64,000 nt of DNA from Acanthaster planci (lineage: Eukaryota > Echinodermata > Asteroidea > Valvatida > Acanthasteridae): positions 163,754-227,753 of the forward strand of contig NW_019091643.1 in the NCBI RefSeq assembly GCF_001949145.1. Direction: 5' to 3'. The translations under genes were made by a program, and so were the position numbers. The notes under the pieces were generated by a model that was not told the DNA's origin, did not search any database, and worked only from the letters and a program-made list of their open reading frames with translations. Below are positions 45,401 to 55,636 of this stretch, one piece after another (the first letter of the stretch is position 1; each line of letters starts with the position of its first letter).

Positions 45401-48056
45401 TCATTGGTAGAGTCACCTGTAGTAGCGCCCTCTAGTGTCACGTATGCAATCATGCTCCGTTCCTGGTTCATCGTGCAGCTCACAATGTTCAGTGTCTTCT
45501 CATGAACAAACAGAACCTGAGCAACAAAGAGAAACAGTTCCACCTTGATGCTACCTTTCTTATTGCAAGGGAATTTATGGCATTTCTGCTAGGGTTCTTT
45601 TCCTTAAAAATTTCTTTTGAAAGTTATGTATAATTGATTTTAAAGCTTCAGACTGACGGTTTGAAAACAAATCGAAGAAAAATCAAAATTTCTCAAAGCT
45701 CATGAGGCAAAATGAACTTGCTACTTGAAGAAACCTGTGGAGAGAAAAGGATTGGAAAAACGCTGAAACTGAAAGAAAAAAATGAAAACGTTAGGCAGAG
45801 GTGGAATTCCAACCCGGGTCAAGGAAAGAACTCACAATAGTTGAAAACTCACCGAGTTTTTTTGCTTTGCCGGGTCATACAATCCGACATGGGTGACTGC
45901 CTCATTGGAGAATGAGGACACGTCGTCCCACACGTACAACACTTCATTGAATCGTTCTTGCCCAACGATGCGGACATCAGGGCTTGGCTTGTCATCTTTC
46001 CCTGCGATCAAACAGCAAGAATTACTATGAGTCAGTAACTGAGCGAGTCAATGACTGAATGAGTCATGCTGTTCAATTTGTTTGTCGGAGGCATGTGGCC
46101 TGGTGGTTAGGGTTTGTAGCTTCTGATCATAGGGTCGGGGGTTCGAATCCAGCTGGTGGCAGCATGTTGTGATCTTGGGCAAGTCACTTTACTCCTATGT
46201 GCCTCTCTCCACCCAGGAGTAAATGGGTACCTTTGAGGGCAGACACGGTTATGTTTAGCCGTTTGCACTGAAATGGCAGCACCGGGCTAGTGTACTCCCC
46301 AGGGAGTTGAGATGGTTTCAGGAATGTTCAGATGATGTGTGAGCGCAATGTGCAGGGATAATGATAATACAGCGCCTCAGAATGGTTTGCTACATAGAGG
46401 GTGTTTTACAAGTGCTTGTTATTATCATTATTGTTAGTCTTAGTGCTTGCTGTGGTCTTTGGTATAGCAATCCGTACTTTTGGACACCTCTACTTCCGTA
46501 CGATTTCCTTGTGTGGACCTTGCTTGACACAATGTACACAAACCCTATCAGATTGGTCTGAAGAATTTGAAGTGTTTTCCAAGTGAATACCTCAATATTT
46601 TTCACTGCTAACTTTGACTTGTTAGCATGTTATTGCTTTTAGATGGCTAATGGGTAACAGTAGGGAAAAATTAGTGGCATCCGTACATGAAATTCATCCT
46701 TTCCTTTTTTTATTCCACTGTACCTCTGAAAACTAAAAAAGGCTGTTTTGACAAGGGAAGGGGAAGTCTGACATTTGACAGTGTGCAGGTCATGCGATGT
46801 TGGGGTTCTCCTGAAGAAATTCATACATCATACATGTAATTCTGAGGGTACAAAACTGGACCAAAAGTGCAGCATAACTGACCAGTGACACCACCAGTCT
46901 AGATGATACTGTTCAGTGCAATCATGACTCTTGCACAAGTTTATCATACTCCCTCTTGACCTGAGGCCGAGTTGATTAGTGCCTATTGCGCCCCATCTAC
47001 AGCATCAGTCCCAACTGTAGTTGGGACCGACCCAACTACAGCACAGGGGTACAGTGTGCGCATGTCCCATAGCATGTGCCAAAGACATTTTGTTTTCATC
47101 AACAACTTGTGCTTGTAGAAATGTTCATATACATGTAGATGAAGTGCCATATTTCATGTATTTTAGATGAATTATGTCAGGTGTGAAGTGCATGAACTTT
47201 TTAGATGAATTATGTCAGGTGTGAAGTCACTTCAGGTGAAGTCACTTCAGGTGTGAAGTGCATGAACTTGGAGAAGGTTGAGAAATTTTCCACAGAGATT
47301 GGCATACAATAGTTGGGCCAGCCCAACTGCAACGCTACTGTCCCAACTAAAGTTGCAACAGATGCCATAGTTGAGGTGTTACAGGCCTATCCTAATGAAT
47401 AGATTTCATTCCATCAAATCAACTCAGGATGGAGTGCAATAACTTTGTGCAAGTTTCAAGATTGAGCTGAAAAGTACTAATCGATCTATAAACTGTATCT
47501 ATCATCTGCTACACACTGTGAGTTAGCTGAAAACTGCTTAACATGCTAAACTCAATTTTAAACAAGACAGTCAGTCACAGGAAAGTCACACCAATAAATA
47601 AAAAACAGCAATAAAATGAACAAAATATTAATGCACGTGATTAAAGCTAGACTTAATTAGTTTTTGAGCATTTCGAAAACCCCAACATGCCAAGTTCCTT
47701 TTTGATTTCAATGACATGCCCCACTCCTAGCTTAATCTGCATTAAAAAGGCAGCGGTCCCTCCTCCATGGTCCAACTAGCCCAGGAGGACTCCCTGACCG
47801 TACTACGCGTTACGGAGGGTAATAAAATGAAGACAACGTCCAACCTTAACCCGCCTACGGTCTAACTTGCTTTACGTTAGCCCCCCCCCCCCAAAATGTT
47901 TGCCCTTTTGGAACGAGAGTTCTTACACTTTGTATTTTCCTCGCTGCTGTCCTTGCCTGAAGCCTCCGCCTGCAGGTCATGTCGGAGACATGTGATAAAG
48001 CTCAAAATGTCCGTCTTCACGTCGAAACAGCAGGAAAAGTTGCACAAACTCTCCAT
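33461..48056 (-). CDS. GSAP: Gamma-secretase activating protein
   Basis: Nineteen exons in transcript order: 47927-48056, 45853-46001, 45354-45516, 44729-44893, 43900-43949, 43409-43588, 42808-42844, 42032-42700, 41548-41763, 41199-41359, 40690-40857, 40106-40180, 39766-39954, 39120-39317, 38378-38565, 37863-37957, 37198-37382, 36759-36846, 33461-33603. They stay in phase and give about 1082 residues (human 854). In mammals GSAP and its C-terminal 16-kDa fragment modulate gamma-secretase cleavage of APP. Matching landmarks include FIWAQWDVVNQRLF, SGSFCVCYQHP, YSPGHLLHLLNVS, SFPLPPGFQTFF, GILRLTEEFMTRLMQ and the C-terminal KVALRHSVEQYG. The conserved 16-kDa region spans roughly residues 935-1082. 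Exon 8 (223 residues) is Ser/Pro-rich and explains the extra length. The start ATG at 48056 is chosen by alignment to the short human N-terminus; the exon 7 acceptor is the least certain junction. Confidence 0.93.
34354..34542. mobile_element. 189-bp TTAA-flanked piggyBac-like MITE, copy 1
   Basis: TTAACCCCTTCACGGCGGG at the left and GGGAAGGGGTTAA at the right, with interior TGCTGGGCTGTGGTATGCCC and GCAGCTGCATGGTGAATAG. TTAA target duplication with CCC...GGG termini is the piggyBac signature. The element lies in the last intron of GSAP. Confidence 0.9.
34957..35209. mobile_element. CAGGGGCCAATTTC inverted-repeat MITE, copy 2
   Basis: A 253-bp element with ends CAGGGGCCAATTTCATAG and TTGGCCCCTG, and long subterminal GCTTAAGCACAAAATTTGC blocks in both orientations. 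It is the same family as 8941-9184 with its interior inverted. CAGGGGCC ends are compatible with hAT-type elements, but no 8-bp target duplication is evident. Confidence 0.88.
35508..36088. mobile_element. TTAA-flanked DNA element (about 580 bp), copy B
   Basis: TTAACCACTCCCTGCCGGGC at the left and GGCAGCAAGTGGTTAA at the right, both edges TTAA. Long stretches match 18283-18823 in reverse complement, including GACAAAAGCTCTCCACCACC. It is non-coding. The TTAA duplication supports a piggyBac-type origin. Confidence 0.78.
36151..36235 (+). mobile_element. tRNA-derived SINE in GSAP intron 18
   Basis: GTACAGCTCAGTTGGTCAAG (A-box region) followed by GGTCGCAGGTTCAAATCCCG (B box). The acceptor stem does not pair and there is no discrete terminator, so this is a SINE head rather than a functional tRNA gene. 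Confidence 0.6.
37655..37770. repeat. Diverged fragment related to the AAGC-rich MITE
   Basis: Contains GCTGGTAACCTGA, GCTAAGCAAAATTT and GTGGAATTGGCCCC, in the same order as the right half of the element at 8941-9184. Intronic in GSAP. Confidence 0.5.
41010..41190. repeat. Diverged AAGC-rich inverted repeat
   Basis: CACAGAGTCTCTCACTGCTT near the left and CTTAAGCACCTCTGTGAGG near the right form imperfect inverted ends, with TTAGCAAAA blocks between. It appears to be an old relative of the 8941-9184 and 34957-35209 elements. It ends 10 bases before the donor side of GSAP exon 10. Confidence 0.5.
41847..41990. repeat. Dispersed repeat, copy 2 (TTCAACTTTCAAGGGGCATC)
   Basis: Direct match in order to 23928-24065, with the identical core TTCAACTTTCAAGGGGCATC and similar flanks. 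It lies in GSAP intron 8. Confidence 0.65.
45045..45250. repeat. CAAGTCC fold-back repeat
   Basis: The left half has repeated CATCACAAGTCC-like units; the right half has the inverse (GGGACTTGTTGAGGGACTTG, then GTGATGGACTCG). The ends mirror each other, so the block can fold back. A much longer array of the same unit lies at 59266-59660. Confidence 0.65.
46085..46385 (+). mobile_element. tRNA-derived SINE with conserved body
   Basis: The head has GGCCTGGTGGTTAGGG (A box) and GGGTTCGAATCCAGC (B box). The body has TTGGGCAAGTCACTTTACTC, CTCTCTCCACCCAGGAG and AAATGGGTACC, a body type I know from widely distributed metazoan SINEs. The tail has GATAATGATAATAC. It lies in GSAP intron 1 on the strand opposite to transcription. 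Confidence 0.78.
46986..47383. mobile_element. TGTTAYGCCCC inverted-repeat MITE, copy 2 (diverged)
   Basis: CGCCCCATCTACAGCATCAG at the left, TAGTTGAGGTGTTACA at the right, and subterminal CCCAACTGTAGTTGGGAC. The core shares TGAAGTGCCATATTTCATG with the other copies. An internal duplication of AGATGAATTATGTCAGGTG is present at about 47163-47272. Confidence 0.78.
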
Positions 48057-50436
48057 GTTTAGATGTTCACGCCTCTCTACTTCGCGTACACGCACCGCGC
48101 CGTATCACGTGTACGTACGTGTGTGCAGGGTAAAATTTGACTGACGCCCTCTGCCGACTCTCACCGTCGTGGGAACACGGCTCCGTCTTAGCGTACAACA
48201 GTGCTCCAGTTGAAATAATCACGGAAAAAACCTTCACTCCGCCAAATGACAATCATGTGACACACTGGCAATGATATGTTCAGTTTCCTTCTTTTCATTT
48301 TACTTTTCTGTCACATTTTGCAGGTGCTGTGCAATTTTACAATGTCTCTGAGGACATACAATTTATTGACTACATTTTTAAAGTTAACCAAATTCACTAA
48401 TAACACAAGTCCTGTTTCTCTTATATGCATAACTGTCTTCCAACCTTTGAGTCTCAAACGAGACAGTACCTCCGCAGTTTAAAGGACAGGTACATATAGA
48501 TATTAACTTGAACTGCTGCATTTTTCTGGAGTTTTCAAGTTTGATTTAGTGGCGATCTATGTAACAATCAATAAACCAAATCGAAACTGATCTGATATAA
48601 CCTCACAACATTTGAGTGATGCAACATAAATAAATTTAAATATCAACACCCTCAGACACTGAATATGCATCAGGGGTACGTCTCCTGGTTTAGAGTCTAC
48701 GGTGCAAAACAAGTGATTTTTGGAAAAGCATTGTCAACCTCCCAAACAAAAATGTTCAAATATTTCTTCTAAAGAGTTGCATGTTCAATTCCTTGAAAAA
48801 AAAAGGCAAGATATGCCACTGATATTTATCGAGGAAATAACCAATATTTGACAACTTCTTGCACTTCTCAGAGAAGTAAACATCAACAATCAGTTTATTA
48901 ATCCATAATCACCAATTTGACATCATTTTTCAAAAAAAAGAAGTTTCAAGCATTACTTCGCTATGGTGCAGCACAAATATCAATGATGTTACATGATAGT
49001 GATCCTACCACAACACAAGCATATTCACTGAATAAAGCACTGAGTGTGTAAAATAATTTTCCAAACCGTTTAAAATAAACTGATACACACACACACAAAT
49101 TAAGTCAAGGTTTTTTAAGTAAAAAAAGAGTGTTCAACACTCCATTAATGACTGCATTCATTCTTTCATTATAATTTAAAACAGAGCAAGATGAAGCAGG
49201 ATGCTGTTTTCTTTAACAAAGCCAACGATTGCAACAATAAACATTTCCAACTCCTGCAATGACGAAGCAGTCAGGTTAGTACGGAGGTTTTCCACCGCAC
49301 CAGGGGTGTGAGTGGCCACTTGAAATTAAAGCTAAAAACAGCTAGCAAACAGCTGAAATGTAAAAAGGTCCTATACTTTTGTGCAGACCAGGTGTACAAA
49401 AAAGCTGAAATCAGCTAAAAGGGCTGAACTCTCCCACCTGACCGCACATCCTCATGCTAGGATGGTCCCCAACCCATCCTAAAAGAACCACGGTGCTTGG
49501 CTAATCCCTAACGGGGAAATGAGTGTCCTCTCTTTATTTGGGGGGGGGAGGGATGAATGGGCATTACCCCAGTGACCCCTCCCCCTACATACCCCAGTAC
49601 CGATACTAGGCATTCTTAAAATGACGACTACACAGACGACTAGCACTGCTGTATTAATGCGCTGAACTCAAGGGGACACATGGGTGTAGATTACATGAAA
49701 TAGCTACATGCGCAATGTACGGAACAGAAACTATACCCATTAATATGATTTACATTACACAAAATATATCTACCAGTGTCATATATACTTAATACACAAA
49801 ATATACCAGCTAGCATATGTCACATAAGACCACATAGGGTTTTTGATGCAACCATCTGTGAAACTACAACTTTTCATATAATGCATGTTAAATGCATGTT
49901 TATTAACCCCTTCACGGCCGGATTTTTTTGACCGCAACTGCTGGGCTGTGGTATGCCCTGAATGGAGGGCTTTGTCCAGCAGAAGGCCCCATTGAACCAG
50001 CAGCTGCATGGTGAATAGACTGTATGTGTGGTATGCACTAATGCTCACATGAAGGCGCTGTAATAGCAGTCATCCGTAGCGAAGGGGTTAACACCTCAAG
50101 CCTTGCAGTTAAATATGGCAAGGCTTATAACGAGCTTAAACAATGGGCTGTCCAAGACAGCTGAAGACGATTATAATGCACTTCTACACTTGGCATTTAC
50201 ACTGATATTTTCACGTGACATTTACTGTAAATGGGAGCTTCAATAAGATTGGAATCTGGTTGTACGTTACGGTGCCAGTGCCAACTATTGTTTGAATAAG
50301 ATGTAAAAGGGGTGTGTCTTCATCATCAGATGAGGGGAGGGACCGTGGACTATGTAATAGCAATCCATCACATAGGCGGGACTGAGATACACTACCTCAT
50401 GACCTTCGACCTTTCAATCCTCTTACCGCGTTTGTC
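48057..50436. other. GSAP 5' flank and CDIPT 3' region
   Basis: Both flanking genes are on the minus strand, so this holds the GSAP promoter (CpG-rich near 48060-48190, with an ACGCCCTCT site at 48144-48152) and the CDIPT 3' UTR on the far side. The middle is AT-rich with a short AC repeat near 49085. Possible CDIPT polyadenylation hexamers (minus strand) are at 49899-49904 and 49533-49538. No other coding exon was recognised. Confidence 0.5.
49903..50091. mobile_element. 189-bp TTAA-flanked piggyBac-like MITE, copy 2
   Basis: Same length, ends and orientation as 34354-34542: TTAACCCCTTCACGGCCGG at the left and GCGAAGGGGTTAA at the right, with only scattered substitutions. It lies within the likely CDIPT 3' UTR; its left TTAA overlaps a minus-strand AATAAA at 49899-49904. 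Confidence 0.9.
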
Positions 50437-53400
50437 TCAGTCCTTCTGGCTCGTGGCTTTCTGCTCTCTTTCATTGACGTCAATGATGGCCATGTTCCGC
50501 GAGGCGGTGACGAGATGGACGAGGCTGATGGCCGTCTTTGCCAGGGCAACCGGAGCCGAGATGAGGAGGATCAGACGGAAGATGCTGACAGACACAATGG
50601 GGACTGCATGCGAAAATGAGGACATGATTAAAATCAATTTGGAACCCTCTGCACTATGCCACAAATAGTATGGATGAAGGAGGAGTTGAAGCTCTGGAAA
50701 TTTGGAGAACTTAATCTTCCAAATGCTGTTTTCTACTTGCCATGAAAGCAAATCTGAATGCTAAATTGTGACATCAGATATCTGTGCTGCCAATTCACTG
50801 ACACTGAACACATTGTAGTTCAAGCAAAGTTTGCGGCAAATGCTTCAAGACATCAAATTCGTTTCACTTTCACTTAAAGTACGAATCTGCATTAAGGCGG
50901 TGGATTCACTGATATTGTGTCAGACCTCAGTGTTAGTGACTGTTCGTCAGATGAGAGTGACAGTAACATTGTGTCAGGTGGCATTGTGATTTGACAGGGC
51001 ATGTGAAATAATAGTGTTAATGACAAACAGTGTGTCAGATGAGACACGGTAGGCCTGATGACCGATGACAATGACAGTCACAATCCATCAGATGACAATG
51101 CTGCATGCAGTGACAGCTCGTTAATGTTGGAAAAGTCCTAGTGACAATGCACTTGACAACTGGTTGTGACTGTGTTGAATGACAGTTCTAGAGACAGTGT
51201 GACACGTGACAGCGTCCAATGACAATGCCAGTCACAGAGTATACCACATGATGGAGCCTGTCACTATTCATCAGATAACAGAGACAGTGACACTTTGGCT
51301 GACAGGTCAGGACAGGGAGAGGTCGATGGACTTACTCAGGGGTCCCTCAGTGAAATACAGAAGGTACAGCATACTGTAGAACAGCTCGTTTCCAGCACAC
51401 ATGGTGAAGAGAACCGGCTAGGATACAAGCAAGGTAAGATATAGTTCAATTTTTTCAAATCAAATGGGCTTTCGCATCAAAAGTTTTTCGTGGTGTTCAA
51501 CCGTAGTGAACAGGGCAAAAAATATGAAATTATTTGCTGGCTTTTCGGATCAACAATTTGTTTGTTCTTCACAAACAATGTGCGTATGATGAAGAACTCT
51601 TTAAGAATGACGAGGCCAACGTTGTTTTAGCTTCCTAATAATCATTTATATCTGGACACTTTGGGACATTTTACAACACATAGCTTGAATGGAATGCAAA
51701 ACAGCCTTTTAGGAAATCTGTTTTGTCTTTTTTCACAAAGCAAGCAAGAACGTGGCTTTCAAGATGAGAGAGAAGAGTTTGAGTAGAGCTTACCCTGGAG
51801 GTGTAGTAGATACGCAGGATGGGGTTGCCTGACATGTCAATCAGTTTGTGATTGGCAATTCCTTTCACGCTGGAACTACAAAACAAAAATGGTCGAGTGG
51901 TTAAGACATCTGCACTAGTAAGCAGGAGGTCGTGGGTTCGAGTCCCACCCGAGTAAGCTTGTGAGGTTTTTTTTTCGCAAGCTCTCGGACAAGCAGTGAG
52001 CATACAGTGCTTAGTAATATACGTTGGGTAAGGGCAAAAACCGTTATATATATAATTAACATCTCCCCAACGCAAAAATACATCTTGAAAAAAATAAACA
52101 AATGATTAAAAGCAAAACAAAATAAATGTCCAGATAAAACTTCAGGCTTAATAAACCTTTTTCACGGCCATATTTGTTTTGCACATTTGACATTTTAGAT
52201 TCCATAAACTAGAGTGCATCACACACTTCTGTGCTGTGAGAAATTGTAGATGCTTTCATCCTAAACCTCAATGCCAGGGGTGAGATTGGGTGATGAAGAG
52301 AAATTCTAAAACAATTCAGCAGTGGGGTTGTTGTAACATTTTAACAAGATTTTTTAAAATACTTACACTTTTCATGGTTTTAAAGTCTAGCAAGACACGA
52401 GTCCTTTCAAAAATTCCTATGATTATGCAAGACTTGCTTATTTTTATACGAAGAGCAAACAAGTAGAGAAATTCCACTCCCTAAGTGACTTCTGGCATCT
52501 GACAGGTTTAGGATAATCTTCCTGGACAAATCCAGAAAAATTCCACTGACTCAGTGAATTCTGGCATCTGACAGGGTTAGGGTTATTTTCCTGATGTTGG
52601 GTTGAATATTTCTGTATCATTATCTATCGTTTGTACTTCCTGGATACATCAAGGAGCACATTTGGTAAATTGGTTGTCCAAAGTGACAAAAAAAATTACA
52701 AATTACCTATGAAGATGGAGCCAGTGGCTAGCAATGTCGATTGACATACTGAGCTGGAACCAAAACATGTAGTCCGGGTACAAGACTGACAAGGCCACAA
52801 GCAGGCACATTGTTGCACAGCGGTCGGTCAACTGGTCTAGCATGGCGCCGAACTTGGTCCCTGTCAAAAACAAGCAGAATCAACCTGAAGCTAAAATTCT
52901 ACAGAACTTTGAAAAAAAGAAAGAACACAGTAGAGACAGAAAGAAATGAGGCATCTACCTTGGTTGAGCATCCTTGCTGCATGGCCATCAAAGGCGTCCA
53001 ATAAACCACTGAGCAGGTAACACCAGGTCGTGGTGACGTAGTCAGTCCGCATGTAGTAAAATGAAATCAATGCTAGCACAATACGGCCATACCCTGAGGC
53101 AGACAATCAAATTACCCGTGAATTATTTAATAAAATTTGAAATGACATAAAACTTACACCCAATTCACATTGATAGTAGGTTTATTGTTGCCAATGAGCT
53201 AACTCACTATTTTCAGCATGTTCAAAATGCAAAGTCAATGAAGGTCATTGTGAAGGTCAAAGCATGTAGTGAGTTGGCATATGACAGCACTGATGGGGGT
53301 CATGCTACTTAGCGTCAACAAGCGTCAATGAGCATCAACAAGTTATCAAGGCAAATTTATGCAAATATTTTATATTTACAATATTGATTAGGCTCCTACA

Positions 53401-54824
53401 TAACATATTCAGCATATCAAATTATCTACAAATAATGGTGTTTTGAGTCGGGCCTGCTTGTGCAGCCCCACTGGCTGCCATCTTGTTTTACGTGGACAGC
53501 AGAGAAAAGAAATATGGCGGCCCCATTCATCGCGAAAATTTTCGTTTTCCTGATAGAATCTGCAAGCAATTTTGCTGCTTCTCTTACATAGTGGCATAGG
53601 TTAGAGTCTCTAAAATATGATAAAACCACTTTCAAATCTTTAAAGGGTATTTGAAAGTTGTTGATGCTTTGTTGACACTTGCTGACACTGAATAGCACGA
53701 CTGCTGAGACCTTGGCCATGTGCATTGCTGCTCTGAAATGACATCAAACATGCTTCATTTGGGGTTAGCCCTATTGGTATTCTGCACTGGCTTACTGCAA
53801 AAGCATGTGAAAAATAACAAGCTGACCAGTATCATAAAGTCACCCTCAGCGATCATGGTGACCCTGAAGCTAAATTTCTTCTAAAACCGAGTGGTGCTGT
53901 TTGAACTGAATATTATTAACACACATTAACACATTAAAGAACAACATTTAGGTAAAGGGTGAAGCACAGATTTGCTTTTGTACCCTAACCTATTGACAGA
54001 CATACATATTATAACATAGGACAATACAAGACATGAACATGTTTTTGGCAATGATACACATACGGACAAACACTGACAGGCAGGAGATAATACAATGCAT
54101 CAAAATATGACTTCGATTAAACTAAAAATTCTACCACCATTTAATTAAAAAAAGGCCCAACTGCAGAATACCCCGTCATCCCACAAGATTAACCTCATAG
54201 CCAGGTACAAGTCAAGGTTTCACACTCTTCTCAAGGGATTTTCACCTTGTATTCACATAACCAGTCATTCCCGGGGTCGTTTTTTTTTTTAGAGTGGGGG
54301 GGGTATTTTGCAATTACTCAAAAAAAAATTACTCATACTTATTACTAGGGCCTATGAAATAAAAATACAAAACAGCCCTAAAAGTCATACACGACGCGAC
54401 ATTGATGTTATCATGTACAATAAGCCAATTTCCCATTCTGTGGCCACGTTGAGTTTAGCGCCTCTCTTCGAGTGTAGGCAGATGGGGGGAACAAATTGTC
54501 TACAAAAATAACAATTGTGAGCATCCATTTGCCAAATGTTACACAACATTGTTGTCATGATTTTGTTCTCCCCTGTGTTAAATCTTCTGAGCATGCGCAT
54601 ATAAAGCGTAAAAACGGCTTATTTAACTGTAGAATGCAATGAAAAGGGAGGCTACATCATCAACAAGACGGGGATGACATAGACTGATGTGACTGAAATT
54701 GTAAACAACCTCAAAAATCTGTTTCAATAATTTTTAACGAATAGGTATGGCTAATTTTTGTTACTGAATAATCAGTTTGCTTACCTATTAGGTTTGGAAC
54801 GAACAGAAATATGTTTTCGGCCAT
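50437..54824 (-). CDS. CDIPT: CDP-diacylglycerol--inositol 3-phosphatidyltransferase (PI synthase)
   Basis: Six exons in transcript order: 54785-54824, 52959-53093, 52707-52860, 51794-51875, 51336-51417, 50437-50603. All are GT/AG and in phase, giving 219 residues (human 213). The enzyme transfers phosphatidate from CDP-diacylglycerol to myo-inositol, making phosphatidylinositol on the ER membrane. The CDP-alcohol phosphotransferase signature D-G-x2-A-R-x8-G-x3-D-x3-D is intact across exons 2-3 (FDGHAARMLNQ, then GTKFGAMLDQLTDR). Several hydrophobic segments are evident (LIGYGRIVLALISFYY, MCLLVALSVLY, IFRLILLISAPVALAK). SGNPILRIYYTSR and LFTMCAGNELFY match the vertebrate protein closely. The start MAENIFLFVPNLIG matches the family N-terminus. 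It shares a short divergent promoter with UQCR10. A tRNA-like SINE lies next to the exon 4 acceptor. Confidence 0.97.
50930..51310. repeat. Degenerate GTGACAGT / TCAGATGACAATG repeat tract
   Basis: An intronic stretch of CDIPT, made of many imperfect words such as GATGAGAGTGACAGT, CCGATGACAATGACAGT and CAGATAACAGAGACAGTG. The period is irregular. Translated on the + strand it would be Ser/Asp-rich but is broken by stops. It ends about 25 bp before CDIPT exon 5. Confidence 0.5.
51886..51957 (+). mobile_element. tRNA-derived SINE head at the CDIPT exon 4 acceptor
   Basis: GGTCGAGTGGTTAAGACATC (A-box region), then AGTAAGCAGGAGG and GTCGTGGGTTCGAGTCCCAC (B box), resembling a Ser- or Leu-type tRNA body. 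The flanks do not form an acceptor stem, so I read it as a SINE. It begins about 8 bases upstream (on the transcript) of the CDIPT exon 4 acceptor. Confidence 0.65.
52467..52600. repeat. Two-copy tandem duplication in CDIPT intron 3
   Basis: Two direct copies about 77 bp apart share AATTCCACT, then GTGA-TTCTGGCATCTGACAGG, then TTAGG and TTTTCCTG / CTTCCTG. Confidence 0.75.
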
Positions 54825-55038
54825 TTTCACACCGCTTTCTAGCAGAAATGTCAGATGATAATAGGAAGCGGGTCACTCTCCCAACATTTATTATAAACTG
54901 TGTCAAAAGAGGGCGCTGCTTGCCGCAGATGCGGGGGGGGGAGTAGTCGGGCTCCTAAATGTCTTTTCCTGTGAATTAGGTTCACGAAGTCCATTTTTCT
55001 GCATTCGCTCTCACATAATTCTCGAAACGCCGGTCGAA
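54825..55038. promoter_or_regulatory. Bidirectional promoter, CDIPT / UQCR10
   Basis: Only 214 bases separate the two start codons, which face apart. The interval contains AGAGGGCGC at 54908-54916, a G8 run at 54935-54942 and CpGs near 55025-55045. No TATA box is evident in a suitable place. Confidence 0.75.
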
Positions 55039-55636
55039 ATGTCGCTCGTAAGATCGGTATATAACACGTTGTTCAGGAGAACATCAACTTTTGCTCTCTC
55101 CATTGTCGTAGGGGCCGTTTTCTTCGAACGGCTGTTCGATGTAGGAGGAGATGCAATCTACGACTACATAAATAGAGGCGTAAGTCATTTGATTTGACTT
55201 TACAAACACAAGTTCAGCTGCCGACAAACGGTGCAGTATTGAAAGCATACGGCGCCCAAACAAGCGCCCAAAGCGCCCAATTTATTTGAGATTTCGAATC
55301 GATATTGGTCTTTTGCGCTGTTATTTTTAAGATTTTAAGTTGTCCTTACCATATTAAAATTAAATCAAACTTGAGAAGAAACAGGACATGCAGCATGTGA
55401 AAGATTTTGTCATCTGGTCATGTTTGGAAATTAGTGAAAGGTTAACATGATATCGGCTACATCATATGTAAGCCCGGTCTATGGCCACGAGAATGAAAAT
55501 TTTAGATTTGCGTCCACCGAAGGAAGTATATCTTTGTATAATGAATGACTTTTGTTTTCACCGACAGAAACAATGGAAAGATATCAAAGGCGACGTCCTG
55601 AAGAGATCACAAGAGGGCGGAGATGACGATGAATGA
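55039..55636 (+). CDS. UQCR10: Cytochrome b-c1 complex subunit 9
   Basis: Two coding exons, 55039-55179 and 55568-55636, joined in phase 0 by a GT/AG intron of 388 bp, giving 69 residues (human 63). The protein is a single-pass inner-membrane subunit of mitochondrial complex III, packed near cytochrome c1 and needed for stable assembly. The sequence shows the family core FRRTSTFALSIVVGAVFFER as the membrane helix, then FDVGGDAIYDYINRG and KQWKDIKGD. The C-terminus ends in an acidic GGDDDE. The ATG at 55039 gives the expected short basic N-terminus MSLVRSVYNTLFRR. A distant AATAAA lies at 56963-56968. Head-to-head with CDIPT. Confidence 0.95.

Noticed and set aside
51886-51957. Possible tRNA gene
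   Set aside because: Internal boxes are good, but the ends do not pair into an acceptor stem and no anticodon loop of standard form can be placed with confidence.
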